DNA from: Microbacterium sp. T2.11-28
GTDB taxonomy: Bacteria; Actinomycetota; Actinomycetes; Actinomycetales; Microbacteriaceae
DNA: 64,000 nucleotides
NCBI RefSeq assembly: GCF_950097975.1
Contig: NZ_CATNHF010000023.1
Coordinates: 1 to 64,000, forward strand
Direction of reading: 5' to 3'
The notes beneath the pieces were generated by a model that was not told the origin of the DNA, searched no databases, and saw only the letters and a list, made by a program, of their open reading frames with translations. Shown here in pieces: positions 1-8,644 of the stretch (its first letter is position 1; each line of letters begins with the position of its first letter). A program made the translations under genes and the position numbers.

Positions 1-30
1 GCACCCACCCCCTCCCCCCACCTCACCCCC

Positions 31-110
31 GCGAGCCGACACGTTTCGTGCGAACCGACACGGAAATCGCGGTACGAACGGTGTCGGCTCGCACAAATGG
101 TGTCGGTTCG
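31..110. repeat. two interleaved inverted repeats upstream of the HU gene
   Basis: GCGAGCCGACAC at 31-42 is the exact reverse complement of 81-92, and CGAACCGACAC at 51-61 of 100-110. The four copies share the core CCGACAC and alternate forward, forward, reverse, reverse. They lie more than 200 bp before the HU start, so they may belong to a gene left of the window or be a protein-binding cluster. No gene was seen in 1-336. Confidence 0.6.
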
Positions 111-336
111 GCGGGGTGGCGGGGAGCATGCGGTCGCATGCGCACGGGGGCCGAAAACGTCACAGAACGACCAATCGGACGCGACACGCCGCCCAAACAG
201 CCGCATCCGGGCGCGAAATCCGCGGAATCACGCGGATCGTGGGTATATTCGGGGGCGGTCCAACCGACCAGCCGGGGGTGTCAGCCTCCGGTCCGAAGTA
301 ACTGAAGGCGGCCATCGCCGTCTGGAGGACAACCCC

Positions 337-615
337 ATGGCTATCACCAAGACCGAGCTCGTCGCCAGCATCGCATCCGCGACGGGACAGAGCCAGTCCG
401 CTGTCTCGGGCGTGCTCGACGCGCTGTTCTCGACCGTCTCCGAGGCCGTCGCCAAGGGTGACAAGGTCACGATCCCCGGCTGGATCGCGTTCGAGCAGGT
501 CGCGACGTCGGCGCGCACGGGCCGCAACCCGCAGACGGGTGCGGAGATCAAGATCCCCGCGGGCAAGCGCGTCAAGGTCACCGCGGGCTCGAAGCTCAAG
601 GCTGCCGTCAAGTAA
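337..615 (+). CDS. hup: HU family DNA-binding protein
   Basis: Small basic nucleoid protein of 92 residues that bends and compacts DNA. It starts MAITKTELVA and has the HU beta-arm motif RTGRNPQTG at residues 60-68, then a basic tail ending KLKAAVK. It is the short form, without the long lysine/alanine-rich C-terminal extension of many actinobacterial HU proteins. The ATG at 337 follows GGAGGA (324-329) with good spacing; longer versions starting upstream add arginine-rich sequence unlike HU. A weak -10-like TATATT lies at 244-249, but no clear -35 was found. A strong hairpin follows at 643-674, so the gene is probably transcribed alone. Confidence 0.95.
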   Translation: MAITKTELVASIASATGQSQSAVSGVLDALFSTVSEAVAKGDKVTIPGWIAFEQVATSARTGRNPQTGAEIKIPAGKRVKVTAGSKLKAAVK

Positions 616-642
616 GACCGCTGCCGCAGCCCGACTGCTGCA

Positions 643-674
643 CGAAGGGGGATGCCGACAGGCATCCCCCTTCG
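643..674 (+). terminator. rho-independent-type hairpin after HU
   Basis: A perfect 14-bp stem: CGAAGGGGGATGCC at 643-656 pairs with 661-674 around a GACA loop. No long T run follows, as is common in high-GC actinobacteria. Confidence 0.85.
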
Positions 675-748
675 TCGTCCCCGCGCCCGCGCGCCTCCGA
701 CGCCGGGCCCGGTGCGGCGCCCTCCTCCCGCCGAACTACGCTGGAGAG

Positions 749-2719
749 GTGAACACCCGCGCGCTCCGACTCGCCGGGCCGGTGATCCTGGTCGCGGCCG
801 CGCTGGTGACCCTCCTCCTGGGTCTCGCGTACGGCGGCGGCGCGGCCCCTCTCGTCGTCGGAGACCCGGGCCCGCTCGTGCGCTGGGGGCTGCCGGCGGT
901 CAAGCTGCTGGTCAACCTGACCGCCGCGGGCATGGTCGGCTCGCTCGTGCTCGCGCTGTTCGCCCTGCGGGCGGGGGAGCGCGCCTTCGACGCCGCCCTC
1001 GACACCGCGTCCGTCTCGGCGGCCGGCTTCACGATCGGCTCCGCGCTCACCGCGTACTTCACCTTCCTCAGCATCTTCAACGCCACCCCGAGCGCCGACG
1101 CGCAGTTCGGACAGCAGCTCGGGCGCTTCCTCGTCGACACCGATCTGGGTCGCGCCTGGCTGCTCACGACGATCGCCGGCGCGGTGCTGACGGTGCTCAC
1201 CTTCGCCGTGCGCGGCTGGACGACCACCCTCGTCGTCGCCGGCCTCGCCGTCGCCGCCCTCATCCCGATGGCCTCCCAGGGGCACTCGGGCGAGGAGGCG
1301 AACCACAACACCGCCGTCATGGCGCTCGCGCTGCACATCATCGCCGCCGCGGTCTGGCTCGGCGGACTTCTCCTGCTCGTGATCGTCCGCCCCGCGCTCG
1401 AGCGGGCCGAGCTCACCGTCGTGCTGCAGCGCTACTCGAGCATCGCGCTGGCGGCCTTCATCGTCGTCGCCGTCTCGGGGACCCTCCGTGCCCTGGCCGG
1501 CGGGATCGGGCTCGCGCAGCTCGCGACCCCCTACGGCATCCTGCTGCTCGTCAAGATCGTCGCCCTCGTCGCCATGGGCGTGCTCGGAGCGTCCTACCGC
1601 CGCCGGCTGATCGGACGCCTCGCGACCGGTGCCGCGTCGCGCGTGTTCTGGGGCCTGATCGCGCTCGAGATCGCCTTCATGGGCATCGCGAGCGGCGCCG
1701 CGGCGGCCCTCGCGCGCACGCCCCCGGCCGTGGACACCACTCTCCCCGAGGTGCAGACGCCCGCGCAGGTGCTGACGGGGGCGCCGCTGCCGCCCGAGCT
1801 GACTCCCGAGCGCTGGCTCACCGCGTGGGACATCGACCCGCTGTGGGCCTTCGCGGTGGGATTCGGCCTCTTCTTCTACCTCGCGGGCGTCTGGCGCCTG
1901 CACCGTCGCGGCGACCGGTGGCCGCTCTACCGGACGGTCCTGTGGGTCGCGGGGCTGCTGCTGCTGCTCTGGGTGACGTGCGGACCCGTGAACGCCTACC
2001 AGGACTACCTGTTCAGCGTGCACATGGTGGGGCACATGCTGCTGTCGATGGCCATCCCGCTCTGCCTGGTGTTCGGGGCCCCGGTCTCGCTCGTCGCGCG
2101 CGCCGTCCGCAAGCGCGACGACGGTACCCGGGGAGCCCGCGAGTGGGTGCTGTGGGCGGTTCACACGCCGTTCTCCCGCGTCATCACGCACCCGCTGTTC
2201 GCCGCGGCGATGTTCATCGGGTCGCTGTGGGCGTTCTACTACAGCGAGCTCTTCCGGTGGTCGCTCTACGACCACCTCGGCCACGAGTGGATGATCGCGC
2301 ACTTCCTGATCTCGGGCTACCTCTTCGTGCAGTCGCTCGTCGGCATCGATCCGGTGCCGTACCGGCTCCCGTATCCGTTCCGGCTCGTGACCCTCATCGG
2401 CATCATGGCCATGCACGCGTTCTTCGGCATCGCGATCATGATGTCGTCGGGGCTGTTCGTCGCGGAGTGGTTCGGGGCGATGGGCCGCACCTGGGGCGAT
2501 CCGCCGCTGGTGGATCAGTACACGGGCGGCGGGATCGCGTGGTCGATCGGCGAGATCCCCACCCTCATCCTCGCGATCGTGGTCGCCGTGCAGTGGAGCC
2601 GCTCCGACGAGCGCGCCCAGCGCCGGTCGGACCGGCAGGCCGATCGCACCGGCGACGCCGAGCGCGAGGCGTACAACGCCCACCTCGCGGCGCTCGCCGA
2701 GCGCGACGCCCGCCGCTGA
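749..2719 (+). CDS. CopD-CtaG fusion: copper resistance / cytochrome c oxidase assembly membrane protein
   Basis: Integral membrane protein of 656 residues. The N-terminal half is CopD-like, with repeated hydrophobic helices and HSGEEANHN near residue 176, a likely copper-ligand loop. The C-terminal half from about residue 350 resembles the CtaG (caa3 assembly) family, with His-rich helices including HMVGHML and HLGHEWMIAHF. Actinobacteria often carry this fusion, which is thought to deliver copper to the terminal oxidase across the membrane. The open frame extends upstream, but GTG at 749 sits 6 nt after TACGCT (737-742), which fits a leaderless start, and gives a signal-like first helix. 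It runs convergently to the MarR gene, with only 6 nt between the stops. Confidence 0.87.
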   Translation: MNTRALRLAGPVILVAAALVTLLLGLAYGGGAAPLVVGDPGPLVRWGLPAVKLLVNLTAAGMVGSLVLALFALRAGERAFDAALDTASVSAAGFTIGSALTAYFTFLSIFNATPSADAQFGQQLGRFLVDTDLGRAWLLTTIAGAVLTVLTFAVRGWTTTLVVAGLAVAALIPMASQGHSGEEANHNTAVMALALHIIAAAVWLGGLLLLVIVRPALERAELTVVLQRYSSIALAAFIVVAVSGTLRALAGGIGLAQLATPYGILLLVKIVALVAMGVLGASYRRRLIGRLATGAASRVFWGLIALEIAFMGIASGAAAALARTPPAVDTTLPEVQTPAQVLTGAPLPPELTPERWLTAWDIDPLWAFAVGFGLFFYLAGVWRLHRRGDRWPLYRTVLWVAGLLLLLWVTCGPVNAYQDYLFSVHMVGHMLLSMAIPLCLVFGAPVSLVARAVRKRDDGTRGAREWVLWAVHTPFSRVITHPLFAAAMFIGSLWAFYYSELFRWSLYDHLGHEWMIAHFLISGYLFVQSLVGIDPVPYRLPYPFRLVTLIGIMAMHAFFGIAIMMSSGLFVAEWFGAMGRTWGDPPLVDQYTGGGIAWSIGEIPTLILAIVVAVQWSRSDERAQRRSDRQADRTGDAEREAYNAHLAALAERDARR

Positions 2720-2725
2720 CGCGCG

Positions 2726-3229
2726 TCAGGCGTCGCCCTGCGAGGCGAGGCGCCGGTAGGTCTCGACGACCCGCGTGAGGTAGTCGGTGATGACCCTCTG
2801 CTCGTCCTCGTCGAAGTGGTCGATCTCGGCGTCGATGGCCTGGATCATCGGCATCAGCAGCGACATCGCGTGCCGGCGCGAGGACTCGGTGGGCACGACG
2901 AGGATCCGGCGCCGATCGGTCGGATGCGGTTCGCGGGTGACGTGGCCGAGGGCGACGAGACGATCGATCGCGGTCGTCATCGACGCCGTCGAGATGGAGA
3001 GCCGGTCGGAGAGCTCCGACGGCGGCAGCGGGCCCGAGGAGATCAGGTGCTCCATCATCTCGAGGTCGGTGGGGTTGACCTCGAGCTCCCGTCGCATCAT
3101 CCGCTCGAAGGCCTCGCTGACCTCCAGGAAGTCCCTCAGGAGCATGGTGGCGGGCCGGAGGGGCATCCCCTCCGGCCGGACGAACTCGTCGGGATGTTCG
3201 TCGACGGGGCGCGGTCTGTTTTCCGCCAC
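2726..3229 (-). CDS. MarR family transcriptional regulator
   Basis: Winged-helix repressor of 167 residues. Central part SDRLSISTASMTTAIDRL is the recognition helix region, followed by the wing motif DRRRILVVPT, both typical of MarR. It is divergent from the MMPL transporter gene and the 81-bp gap holds overlapping palindromes, so it probably controls that transporter and itself. The start is GTG at 3229, 6 nt behind TACAAT (3236-3241, minus strand), a good -10 box, so the message is likely leaderless. The ligand cannot be read from the sequence. Confidence 0.9.
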   Translation of the reverse strand: MAENRPRPVDEHPDEFVRPEGMPLRPATMLLRDFLEVSEAFERMMRRELEVNPTDLEMMEHLISSGPLPPSELSDRLSISTASMTTAIDRLVALGHVTREPHPTDRRRILVVPTESSRRHAMSLLMPMIQAIDAEIDHFDEDEQRVITDYLTRVVETYRRLASQGDA

Positions 3230-3252
3230 GTTCCGATTGTAGGGGTTTGTAC

Positions 3253-3282
3253 GCTAGTTTAGCTGGTAGCTAGATAATCTAG
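3253..3282. promoter_or_regulatory. overlapping palindromes, probable MarR operator
   Basis: Three inverted repeats overlap: GCTA-gtt-TAGC (3253-3263), TAGCT-ggt-AGCTA (3260-3272) and CTAGAT-a-ATCTAG (3270-3282). They lie between the divergent MarR and MMPL genes. TTGTAC at 3247-3252 and GATAAT at 3273-3278 could form the MMPL promoter, though with a long spacer (20 bp). Confidence 0.7.
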
Positions 3283-3310
3283 TGAAAAGTCCTCGAGCGA
3301 AAGATTCGAC

Positions 3311-5452
3311 ATGGCTTCCTTCCTGCGCCTCATCACCTCGGCGAAGACGTCGTGGATCATCCTGCTGCTGGCCGCCGGCGCCGTCGCCGCGCTGTTCGCC
3401 TGGGGCTCGGCGGAAGAGGCGGAGACCGCGCCCGCCGTCGGCCTCCCCGACTCCGCGGAGTCGGTGCAGGTGGACCGGCTGCTGGAGGACTTCCCCGGCG
3501 CCGACACCACCTCGGCCCTGCTGGTGTTCGCCGCCGACGACGGTGCCCTCACCGAAGCGCAGCGCGCCGCCATCGAGGCCAAGGCGTTCGGCGAGCTGAC
3601 CGACCTCACCCCCGAGGGCTTCATCCCCCCGCCCCAGGTGTCCGAGGACGGCGAGGTCGCCCTGCTCGTCGTGCCGCTGGATCCGGAGCCGGACGTCGAG
3701 AAGCAGGCCGAGCGGGCCCAGGAGATCCGCGACCTCGCCGCCGACGACCTCGACGGCGTGCGCGTCTACCTGACCGGCGCCGAGGGCTTCGAGGTCGACG
3801 TCGCCGCGGTGTTCGCGGGCGCGGACTTCACGCTCCTGCTGACCACCGTCATCGTCGTCGCCGTGCTGCTGCTGATCACCTACCGCAGCCCCTGGCTCTG
3901 GCTGGTCCCGCTGACGGTCATCGGCGTCGCCGACGCCTCGGCGGGGATCGTCGCCCGTCGCGTGGCGGCGGCCGTGGGCGTGCAGCTGGACGCGTCGATC
4001 ACCGGCATCCTCTCGGTCCTCGTCTTCGGGGCCGGGACCAACTACGCCCTCCTGCTGATCGCCCGCTACCGCGATGAGCTGCGCCTGCACGAGGACCGCC
4101 GCGAAGCGATGCGCCGGGCCGTGCGCGGGGCCGGTCCGGCGATCCTCGCGAGCGGATCGACCGTCGCTCTCGCGCTGGCCACGCTGCTGCTCGGCGAACT
4201 GGCGGGCAACCGTGCGCTGGGCCTCGCGTGCGCCGTCGGCGTGGTCGTCGCGATGGCGTTCGCCCTGATCGTCCTGCCCGCCGCGCTCGTGCTGTTCGGC
4301 CGCGGCCTCTTCTGGCCCTACGTCCCCCGCTTCGGCTCGCCCGACGCGATCTCCCGGAGCCCCTGGGGACGGCTGGGCCGCGCCGTGTCGCGCCGCCCTG
4401 CCGTGGTGGCGGCGACCGGCTTCGTGGTGCTCGCGGCCCTCGCGAGCGGCATGTTCTTCGTGCAGACGGGCCTGTCCCAGAACGACCGCTTCCTGCAGAA
4501 GCCGGAGGCCGTCCTCGGCCAGGAGATCCTCGCCGAGGCCTTCTCGGCCGGCACGACCTCCCCGGCGGTGGTCGTCGCGCCCCGTGACGAGGCGACCGAG
4601 ACGGTCGACGCGCTCCGCGCCCTCGACGGCGTCGACACGGCGCTGGCCGGCGACGAGTCGGGCGACCTCGTGCGCATCGACGTCACCCTGTCGGCAGACG
4701 CCGAGACCGCCGAGGCGTTCGCCGCAGTCCGCGCCATGCGCGCGGAGCTCGACGGAGTGGGCACCGGGACGGCGCTCGTCGGCGGGCTCGACGCCCGCGC
4801 CCTCGACGTCTCGGACGCGCAGTCCAGGGACCAGGCGCTCATCATCCCGCTCATCCTGGTGCTCGTCCTGCTCGTGCTGATCGTGCTGCTGCGCGCGCTC
4901 GTGGCCCCGCTGCTGCTGCTGATCGCGGTCGTCGCGAGCTTCTTCTCGGCGGTCGGCGCCAGCTGGTGGCTCTTCCAGACGCCGCTGTTCGGATTCCCGG
5001 CGATCGACGTCAACGTGCTCCTCTTCAGCTTCCTGTTCCTGGTCGCGCTCGGAGTGGACTACAGCATCTTCCTCGTGACACGGGCGCAGGAGGAGTCGCA
5101 CCGGCTCGGCACCACCCGCGGCATGATCCGGGCCCTCGCGGCCACCGGCGCCGTGATCACGAGCGCCGGCATCCTGCTCGCGGCGGTCTTCGCGGTGCTC
5201 GGCGTGCTGCCGCTCATCACGCTGACGCAGATCGGGATCATCGTCTGCATCGGCGTGCTGATCGACACGCTCCTGGTGCGGACGGTGATCGTGCCGGCGC
5301 TCGCCTTCCTCACCGGCGACCGCTTCTGGTGGCCGCGCCGTCCCGCCGTGAGCGACGCTCAGTCGGCGGCGGACACGGTGATCGACGCGGTGCCGTCGGG
5401 CAGCACGACGATGTCGCCGTCGATGAAGAAGGGCACGTCCTCGTCGACGTGA
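3311..5452 (+). CDS. MMPL/RND family membrane transporter
   Basis: Predicted exporter of 713 residues with two repeated halves. Each half has one N-terminal helix, an extracytoplasmic loop and a bundle of about five helices. Motifs such as GAGTNYALLLIARYRDEL in the first half and ALGVDYSIFLVTRAQEE in the second match the MMPL signature (GxxxDY) helix pairs. The family uses the proton gradient to move lipids or hydrophobic compounds. Divergent from a MarR regulator, which points to efflux induced by a small molecule. The last 94 nt run into the 3' end of the opposite-strand gene at 5359; the Ser/Thr-rich tail encoded there is not conserved-looking. Confidence 0.92.
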   Translation: MASFLRLITSAKTSWIILLLAAGAVAALFAWGSAEEAETAPAVGLPDSAESVQVDRLLEDFPGADTTSALLVFAADDGALTEAQRAAIEAKAFGELTDLTPEGFIPPPQVSEDGEVALLVVPLDPEPDVEKQAERAQEIRDLAADDLDGVRVYLTGAEGFEVDVAAVFAGADFTLLLTTVIVVAVLLLITYRSPWLWLVPLTVIGVADASAGIVARRVAAAVGVQLDASITGILSVLVFGAGTNYALLLIARYRDELRLHEDRREAMRRAVRGAGPAILASGSTVALALATLLLGELAGNRALGLACAVGVVVAMAFALIVLPAALVLFGRGLFWPYVPRFGSPDAISRSPWGRLGRAVSRRPAVVAATGFVVLAALASGMFFVQTGLSQNDRFLQKPEAVLGQEILAEAFSAGTTSPAVVVAPRDEATETVDALRALDGVDTALAGDESGDLVRIDVTLSADAETAEAFAAVRAMRAELDGVGTGTALVGGLDARALDVSDAQSRDQALIIPLILVLVLLVLIVLLRALVAPLLLLIAVVASFFSAVGASWWLFQTPLFGFPAIDVNVLLFSFLFLVALGVDYSIFLVTRAQEESHRLGTTRGMIRALAATGAVITSAGILLAAVFAVLGVLPLITLTQIGIIVCIGVLIDTLLVRTVIVPALAFLTGDRFWWPRRPAVSDAQSAADTVIDAVPSGSTTMSPSMKKGTSSST

Positions 5453-6474
5453 CGGATCGATCCGTCGTAGATCGACTGGATGTCCACGACGATGTGCGCA
5501 ACCGCCTGGGTGCGCCGGATCCGCCAGTCCGCGCCGTCGGGCTCGAGCGAGACGACGGGCTGCTCGGCGATCGACCAGGTCGGCTCGTCGACGATGCGGT
5601 TGCGCACCGGGAAGCCGAACGGGCAGCCCGTGGGCTGGAGCACGCGCTGGGTGGCGCACTCGTCGAGGAAGGCGTCCACCTTCTCCTGCACCACGTCCAC
5701 GAAGGTGTCGGTCGCCTCGGTCTGCAGGTCGACGGGGATCTCCGCGCGCGGCTTGTCCGACAGCACCGCCACGCCGGGGCTCGCCGACAGCGCGGTGTCG
5801 ACGGCGATCGAGTACAGCCCCGGGGAGAACACGAGGAGCGACACCGGTTCCAGCGGATCGGCCTCCGTGCCTGCCGGATGCACCTGCCGCTTGTCGATGC
5901 CGAACCCGTTGACGGAGAACTGCATCGCCCCGCGCACCGTCAGGTCGATGACCGCGAGCGGCGTCGTCGCGAAGCGCCAGGCCGGGACCACGCCGATCAT
6001 GCCGGCCTGCTCGACGGCGAACGTGGACCGCGCCCGGTGCGGACCGGCGTCGTACTCGGCGGTGACCGACGCGATGCCGTCCTTCTCCGTCGTCGACACG
6101 ATCTCGATCTCGCCGAGCGGCGCCAGCGCGTCGCGTCGCAGCAGGGCGTCGGCCGCGTCGGCGGGTAGGCCCGCCTCCTCGAGCTGGGCGGCGTCGACGC
6201 GCACCCCCGGCACCTCGAGCGCGTCGGCCGCGCGGCCCTGCGCGAGCATGTCGAGGTAGCGCCCGACGAAGGCCGCGGGGCTGTAGAGCTGCTGGTAGAG
6301 GACGGCGCCGGTGGCGGCCAGAGCGCCCACCAGGAGCACGCCGACGACCGCCAGCGCGGTCAGGTCGAACGCGAGCGGGCGCGTGCGCGCGCGACGGCGC
6401 CCCCCACGGACCGGCACGGGTGCCGACGGCACGCCGGTCACGGCGTCCGTCCGCTCGCTCGTCGCATCCTCCAC
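5359..6474 (-). CDS. membrane-anchored protein of unknown function
   Basis: A 371-residue protein not recognised as a named family. A charged N-terminus with arginine clusters (residues 23-32) is followed by one hydrophobic helix (about 38-62), then an extracytoplasmic domain rich in beta strands. Two cysteines in ECATQRVLQPTGCPFG could form a disulfide. The layout resembles cell-surface proteins with a single anchor. Start is GTG at 6474, 6 nt after TAGACT (6481-6486, minus strand), fitting a leaderless message. Its 3' end overlaps the MMPL gene on the other strand by 94 nt. It is divergent from the helicase gene, with 44 bp between the starts. Confidence 0.8.
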   Translation of the reverse strand: MEDATSERTDAVTGVPSAPVPVRGGRRRARTRPLAFDLTALAVVGVLLVGALAATGAVLYQQLYSPAAFVGRYLDMLAQGRAADALEVPGVRVDAAQLEEAGLPADAADALLRRDALAPLGEIEIVSTTEKDGIASVTAEYDAGPHRARSTFAVEQAGMIGVVPAWRFATTPLAVIDLTVRGAMQFSVNGFGIDKRQVHPAGTEADPLEPVSLLVFSPGLYSIAVDTALSASPGVAVLSDKPRAEIPVDLQTEATDTFVDVVQEKVDAFLDECATQRVLQPTGCPFGFPVRNRIVDEPTWSIAEQPVVSLEPDGADWRIRRTQAVAHIVVDIQSIYDGSIRHVDEDVPFFIDGDIVVLPDGTASITVSAAD

Positions 6475-6518
6475 CGTGTCAGTCTAGGAAACCCACCCTG
6501 ACAACTAGCATGGATCCG

Positions 6519-7904
6519 GTGAGCATCCCGGCCCTGTCTCCCGAACAGGAGGAGCTCTTCCGCCTGATCGAGGACACGCGCGAGCACGTGTTCGTGACGG
6601 GCCGCGCGGGCACCGGCAAGTCCACGCTGCTGCAGCATCTCGCGTGGAACACGCACAAGCAGATCGCCGTGTGCGCTCCCACGGGCGTGGCCGCGCTCAA
6701 CGTCGAGGGCCAGACGATCCACTCCCTCTTCCGCCTGCCGATCGGGCTCATCGCCGACAGCGAGCTGGAGCAGTCGGAGCCCGCGCGCAAGATCATGAAC
6801 GCGATCGACACGCTCGTCATCGACGAGATCTCGATGGTCAACGCCGACCTGATGGATGCGATCGACCGCTCCCTGCGGCAGGCCCGCCGCCGTCGCGCCG
6901 AGCCGTTCGGCGGCGTGCAGATCGTCATGTTCGGCGACCCGTACCAGCTGTCGCCCGTGCCGCCGCGCGGCGACGAGCTGCGCTACATCAACGACCACTA
7001 CCGATCCTTCTGGTTCTTCGACGCGCAGGTGTGGGCCGGCCCCCGCGGGGATGCCGGGGCGATCCGCTCGGACGGGCTGCTCGACCTGGGCCGGGTCGGC
7101 GCCCCGCTGCACATCAAGGAGCTCCGGGAGATCCACCGTCAGTCCGACGACGGCTTCAAGGCGATGCTCAACGCGGTGCGCCACGGCATCGTCACCGCCG
7201 ACATCGCCGAGAAGCTCAACGCGGCCGGCGCGCGCCCGGTCCCGGAGCCGGTCGACGGCGAGCCGCCGATCATCACCCTCGCGACGCGCAACGACATCGT
7301 CAACCGCATCAACCAGCGTCACCTCGACGCCCTCCCGGGCCCGGTGCAGCGGGCGCGCGCCGACGTGAGCGGCGACTTCGGGCGCGGCGAGAACTACCCG
7401 GCCGACGCCGAGCTGCAGCTCAAGGTCGGGGCGCAGGTGATGTTCCTGCGCAACGACCTGGGCGCACGCGGGCCGGCCGCCGGGGGCGGGCCGCGCTGGG
7501 TCAACGGATCGATCGGCACCGTGACCCGCATCGCCGGCGGGACGGTCCGGGTGGAGATCGACGGCGAGGAGCACGACGTCGAGCCGGCCGTGTGGGAGAG
7601 GTTCCGCTACGCCTACGACCCGGGCAGCCGCAAGCTGACGCGGGACATCGTCGCCGAGTTCACGCAGTTCCCCCTGCGACTGGCGTGGGCGGTCACCATC
7701 CACAAGTCGCAGGGCAAGACGTACGACCGCGCGATCGTCGACCTCGGCTCGGGCGCGTTCGCGCCGGGGCAGACCTACGTCGCGCTGTCCCGCCTGACAA
7801 GCCTCGACGGGCTCTACCTCTCCCGTCCGCTCCGGCCGAGCGACATCCTCGTCGACCCCGACGTCCGCCGGTTCATGGCGGGGGTCCGCGCCGCGGGCGG
7901 CTGA
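6519..7904 (+). CDS. PIF1-like AAA / superfamily 1 DNA helicase
   Basis: ATP-dependent helicase of about 461 residues. Walker A GRAGTGKST lies near residue 28, CAPTGVAALN is motif Ia, VIDEISM near residue 100 is Walker B, and the C-terminal TIHKSQGKTYD plus YVALSRLTSLDGL are motifs V and VI of PIF1/RecD-type helicases. Such proteins unwind DNA at replication or repair intermediates. GTG at 6519 lies 7 nt after TAGCAT (6506-6511); the in-frame ATG at 6510 would add three residues but overlaps that -10 box. Convergent with the heme oxygenase gene, 16 nt apart. Confidence 0.88.
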   Translation: MSIPALSPEQEELFRLIEDTREHVFVTGRAGTGKSTLLQHLAWNTHKQIAVCAPTGVAALNVEGQTIHSLFRLPIGLIADSELEQSEPARKIMNAIDTLVIDEISMVNADLMDAIDRSLRQARRRRAEPFGGVQIVMFGDPYQLSPVPPRGDELRYINDHYRSFWFFDAQVWAGPRGDAGAIRSDGLLDLGRVGAPLHIKELREIHRQSDDGFKAMLNAVRHGIVTADIAEKLNAAGARPVPEPVDGEPPIITLATRNDIVNRINQRHLDALPGPVQRARADVSGDFGRGENYPADAELQLKVGAQVMFLRNDLGARGPAAGGGPRWVNGSIGTVTRIAGGTVRVEIDGEEHDVEPAVWERFRYAYDPGSRKLTRDIVAEFTQFPLRLAWAVTIHKSQGKTYDRAIVDLGSGAFAPGQTYVALSRLTSLDGLYLSRPLRPSDILVDPDVRRFMAGVRAAGG

Positions 7905-7920
7905 CGGATCGCCGGCCGGC

Positions 7921-8577
7921 TCAGGCCGACGCGGCGGCGGACTTCGCGGCGGCGAGGTCGGTGAACAGATCGGTGTTGAACCGGTAGGCCACGAGCACCT
8001 CGTCGATCACCCTCGCCTGCTCGGCTGCATCCCACGGCGCGGCGTCGAGCTGCTCGCGGTACACCTCCTTGAAGGCCTGCGGGTCGGCGATGTCGGCGAA
8101 CAGGTAGAACCCGATGCCGTTGGTCTCGAACCCGAACCGGCGCGCCATGATCCGTCCGATGAACTGTCCGCCGGAGAGGTCGCCGAGGTAGCGCGTGTAG
8201 TGGTGGGCGACGAAGCCGCCCGCCCAGGTCGCCGCGACCTGGCGGATGCGGTCGACGTAGCGGCGGGTGGTGGGGAGCGGTTCGATGCGCTCCCGCCAGT
8301 CGTCGCCGATGAGGAAGGCGAGATCGGCCTCGAGCGCCGGCAGGCGCGTGAGCTTGTCGCTGATGAAGGTCGCCGCGACCGGGTCGGCCTTCATCCGGTC
8401 GGCGGCCGCCTCGAGGGCCTCGTAGATGAACCAGTGCTGCACGACGAGCGCGATGTAGTCGTCGCGGGTGCCCTCGCCGCGCATGAGGTCGGCCATGAAG
8501 CCGGCGTGCTCGCTGCCGGCGTGGGCGGAGGACGACCGCTCGCGCAGAACGGTGGAGAACGGGATCAGCTCGGCCAT
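7921..8577 (-). CDS. hmuO: heme oxygenase (biliverdin-producing)
   Basis: Cleaves heme to release iron, biliverdin and CO in the cytoplasm. The protein has 218 residues, the usual length for HmuO. The proximal heme ligand is probably His19 in SSAHAGSEH, matching His20 of the corynebacterial enzyme, and the distal-helix motif GDLSGGQ is intact. ATG at 8577 is 6 nt after TATGCT (8584-8589, minus strand), so translation is probably leaderless. A DtxR/IdeR-type iron box at 8597-8615 lies just upstream, which predicts repression when iron is plentiful. The DUF2470 gene behind it may also act in heme use. Confidence 0.95.
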   Translation of the reverse strand: MAELIPFSTVLRERSSSAHAGSEHAGFMADLMRGEGTRDDYIALVVQHWFIYEALEAAADRMKADPVAATFISDKLTRLPALEADLAFLIGDDWRERIEPLPTTRRYVDRIRQVAATWAGGFVAHHYTRYLGDLSGGQFIGRIMARRFGFETNGIGFYLFADIADPQAFKEVYREQLDAAPWDAAEQARVIDEVLVAYRFNTDLFTDLAAAKSAAASA

Positions 8578-8596
8578 GGCCAGAGCATAGCGGAAG

Positions 8597-8615
8597 TTAG
8601 GTACAGCTAACCTGA
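8597..8615. promoter_or_regulatory. DtxR/IdeR-type iron box before hmuO
   Basis: TTAGGTACAGCTAACCTGA matches the 19-bp DtxR/IdeR consensus (TTAGGTTAGGCTAACCTAA) in both arms. It overlaps the region just upstream of the hmuO -10 box and would block the promoter when the iron-loaded repressor binds. Confidence 0.88.
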
Positions 8616-8644
8616 AGGTTTCGTACGGATCCGCGGGGCCGCGC

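Noticed and set aside
608..2683. Long minus-strand open frame opposite the CopD-CtaG gene
   Set aside because: Arginine- and aspartate-rich, no family motif; it is the antisense shadow of a high-GC gene.
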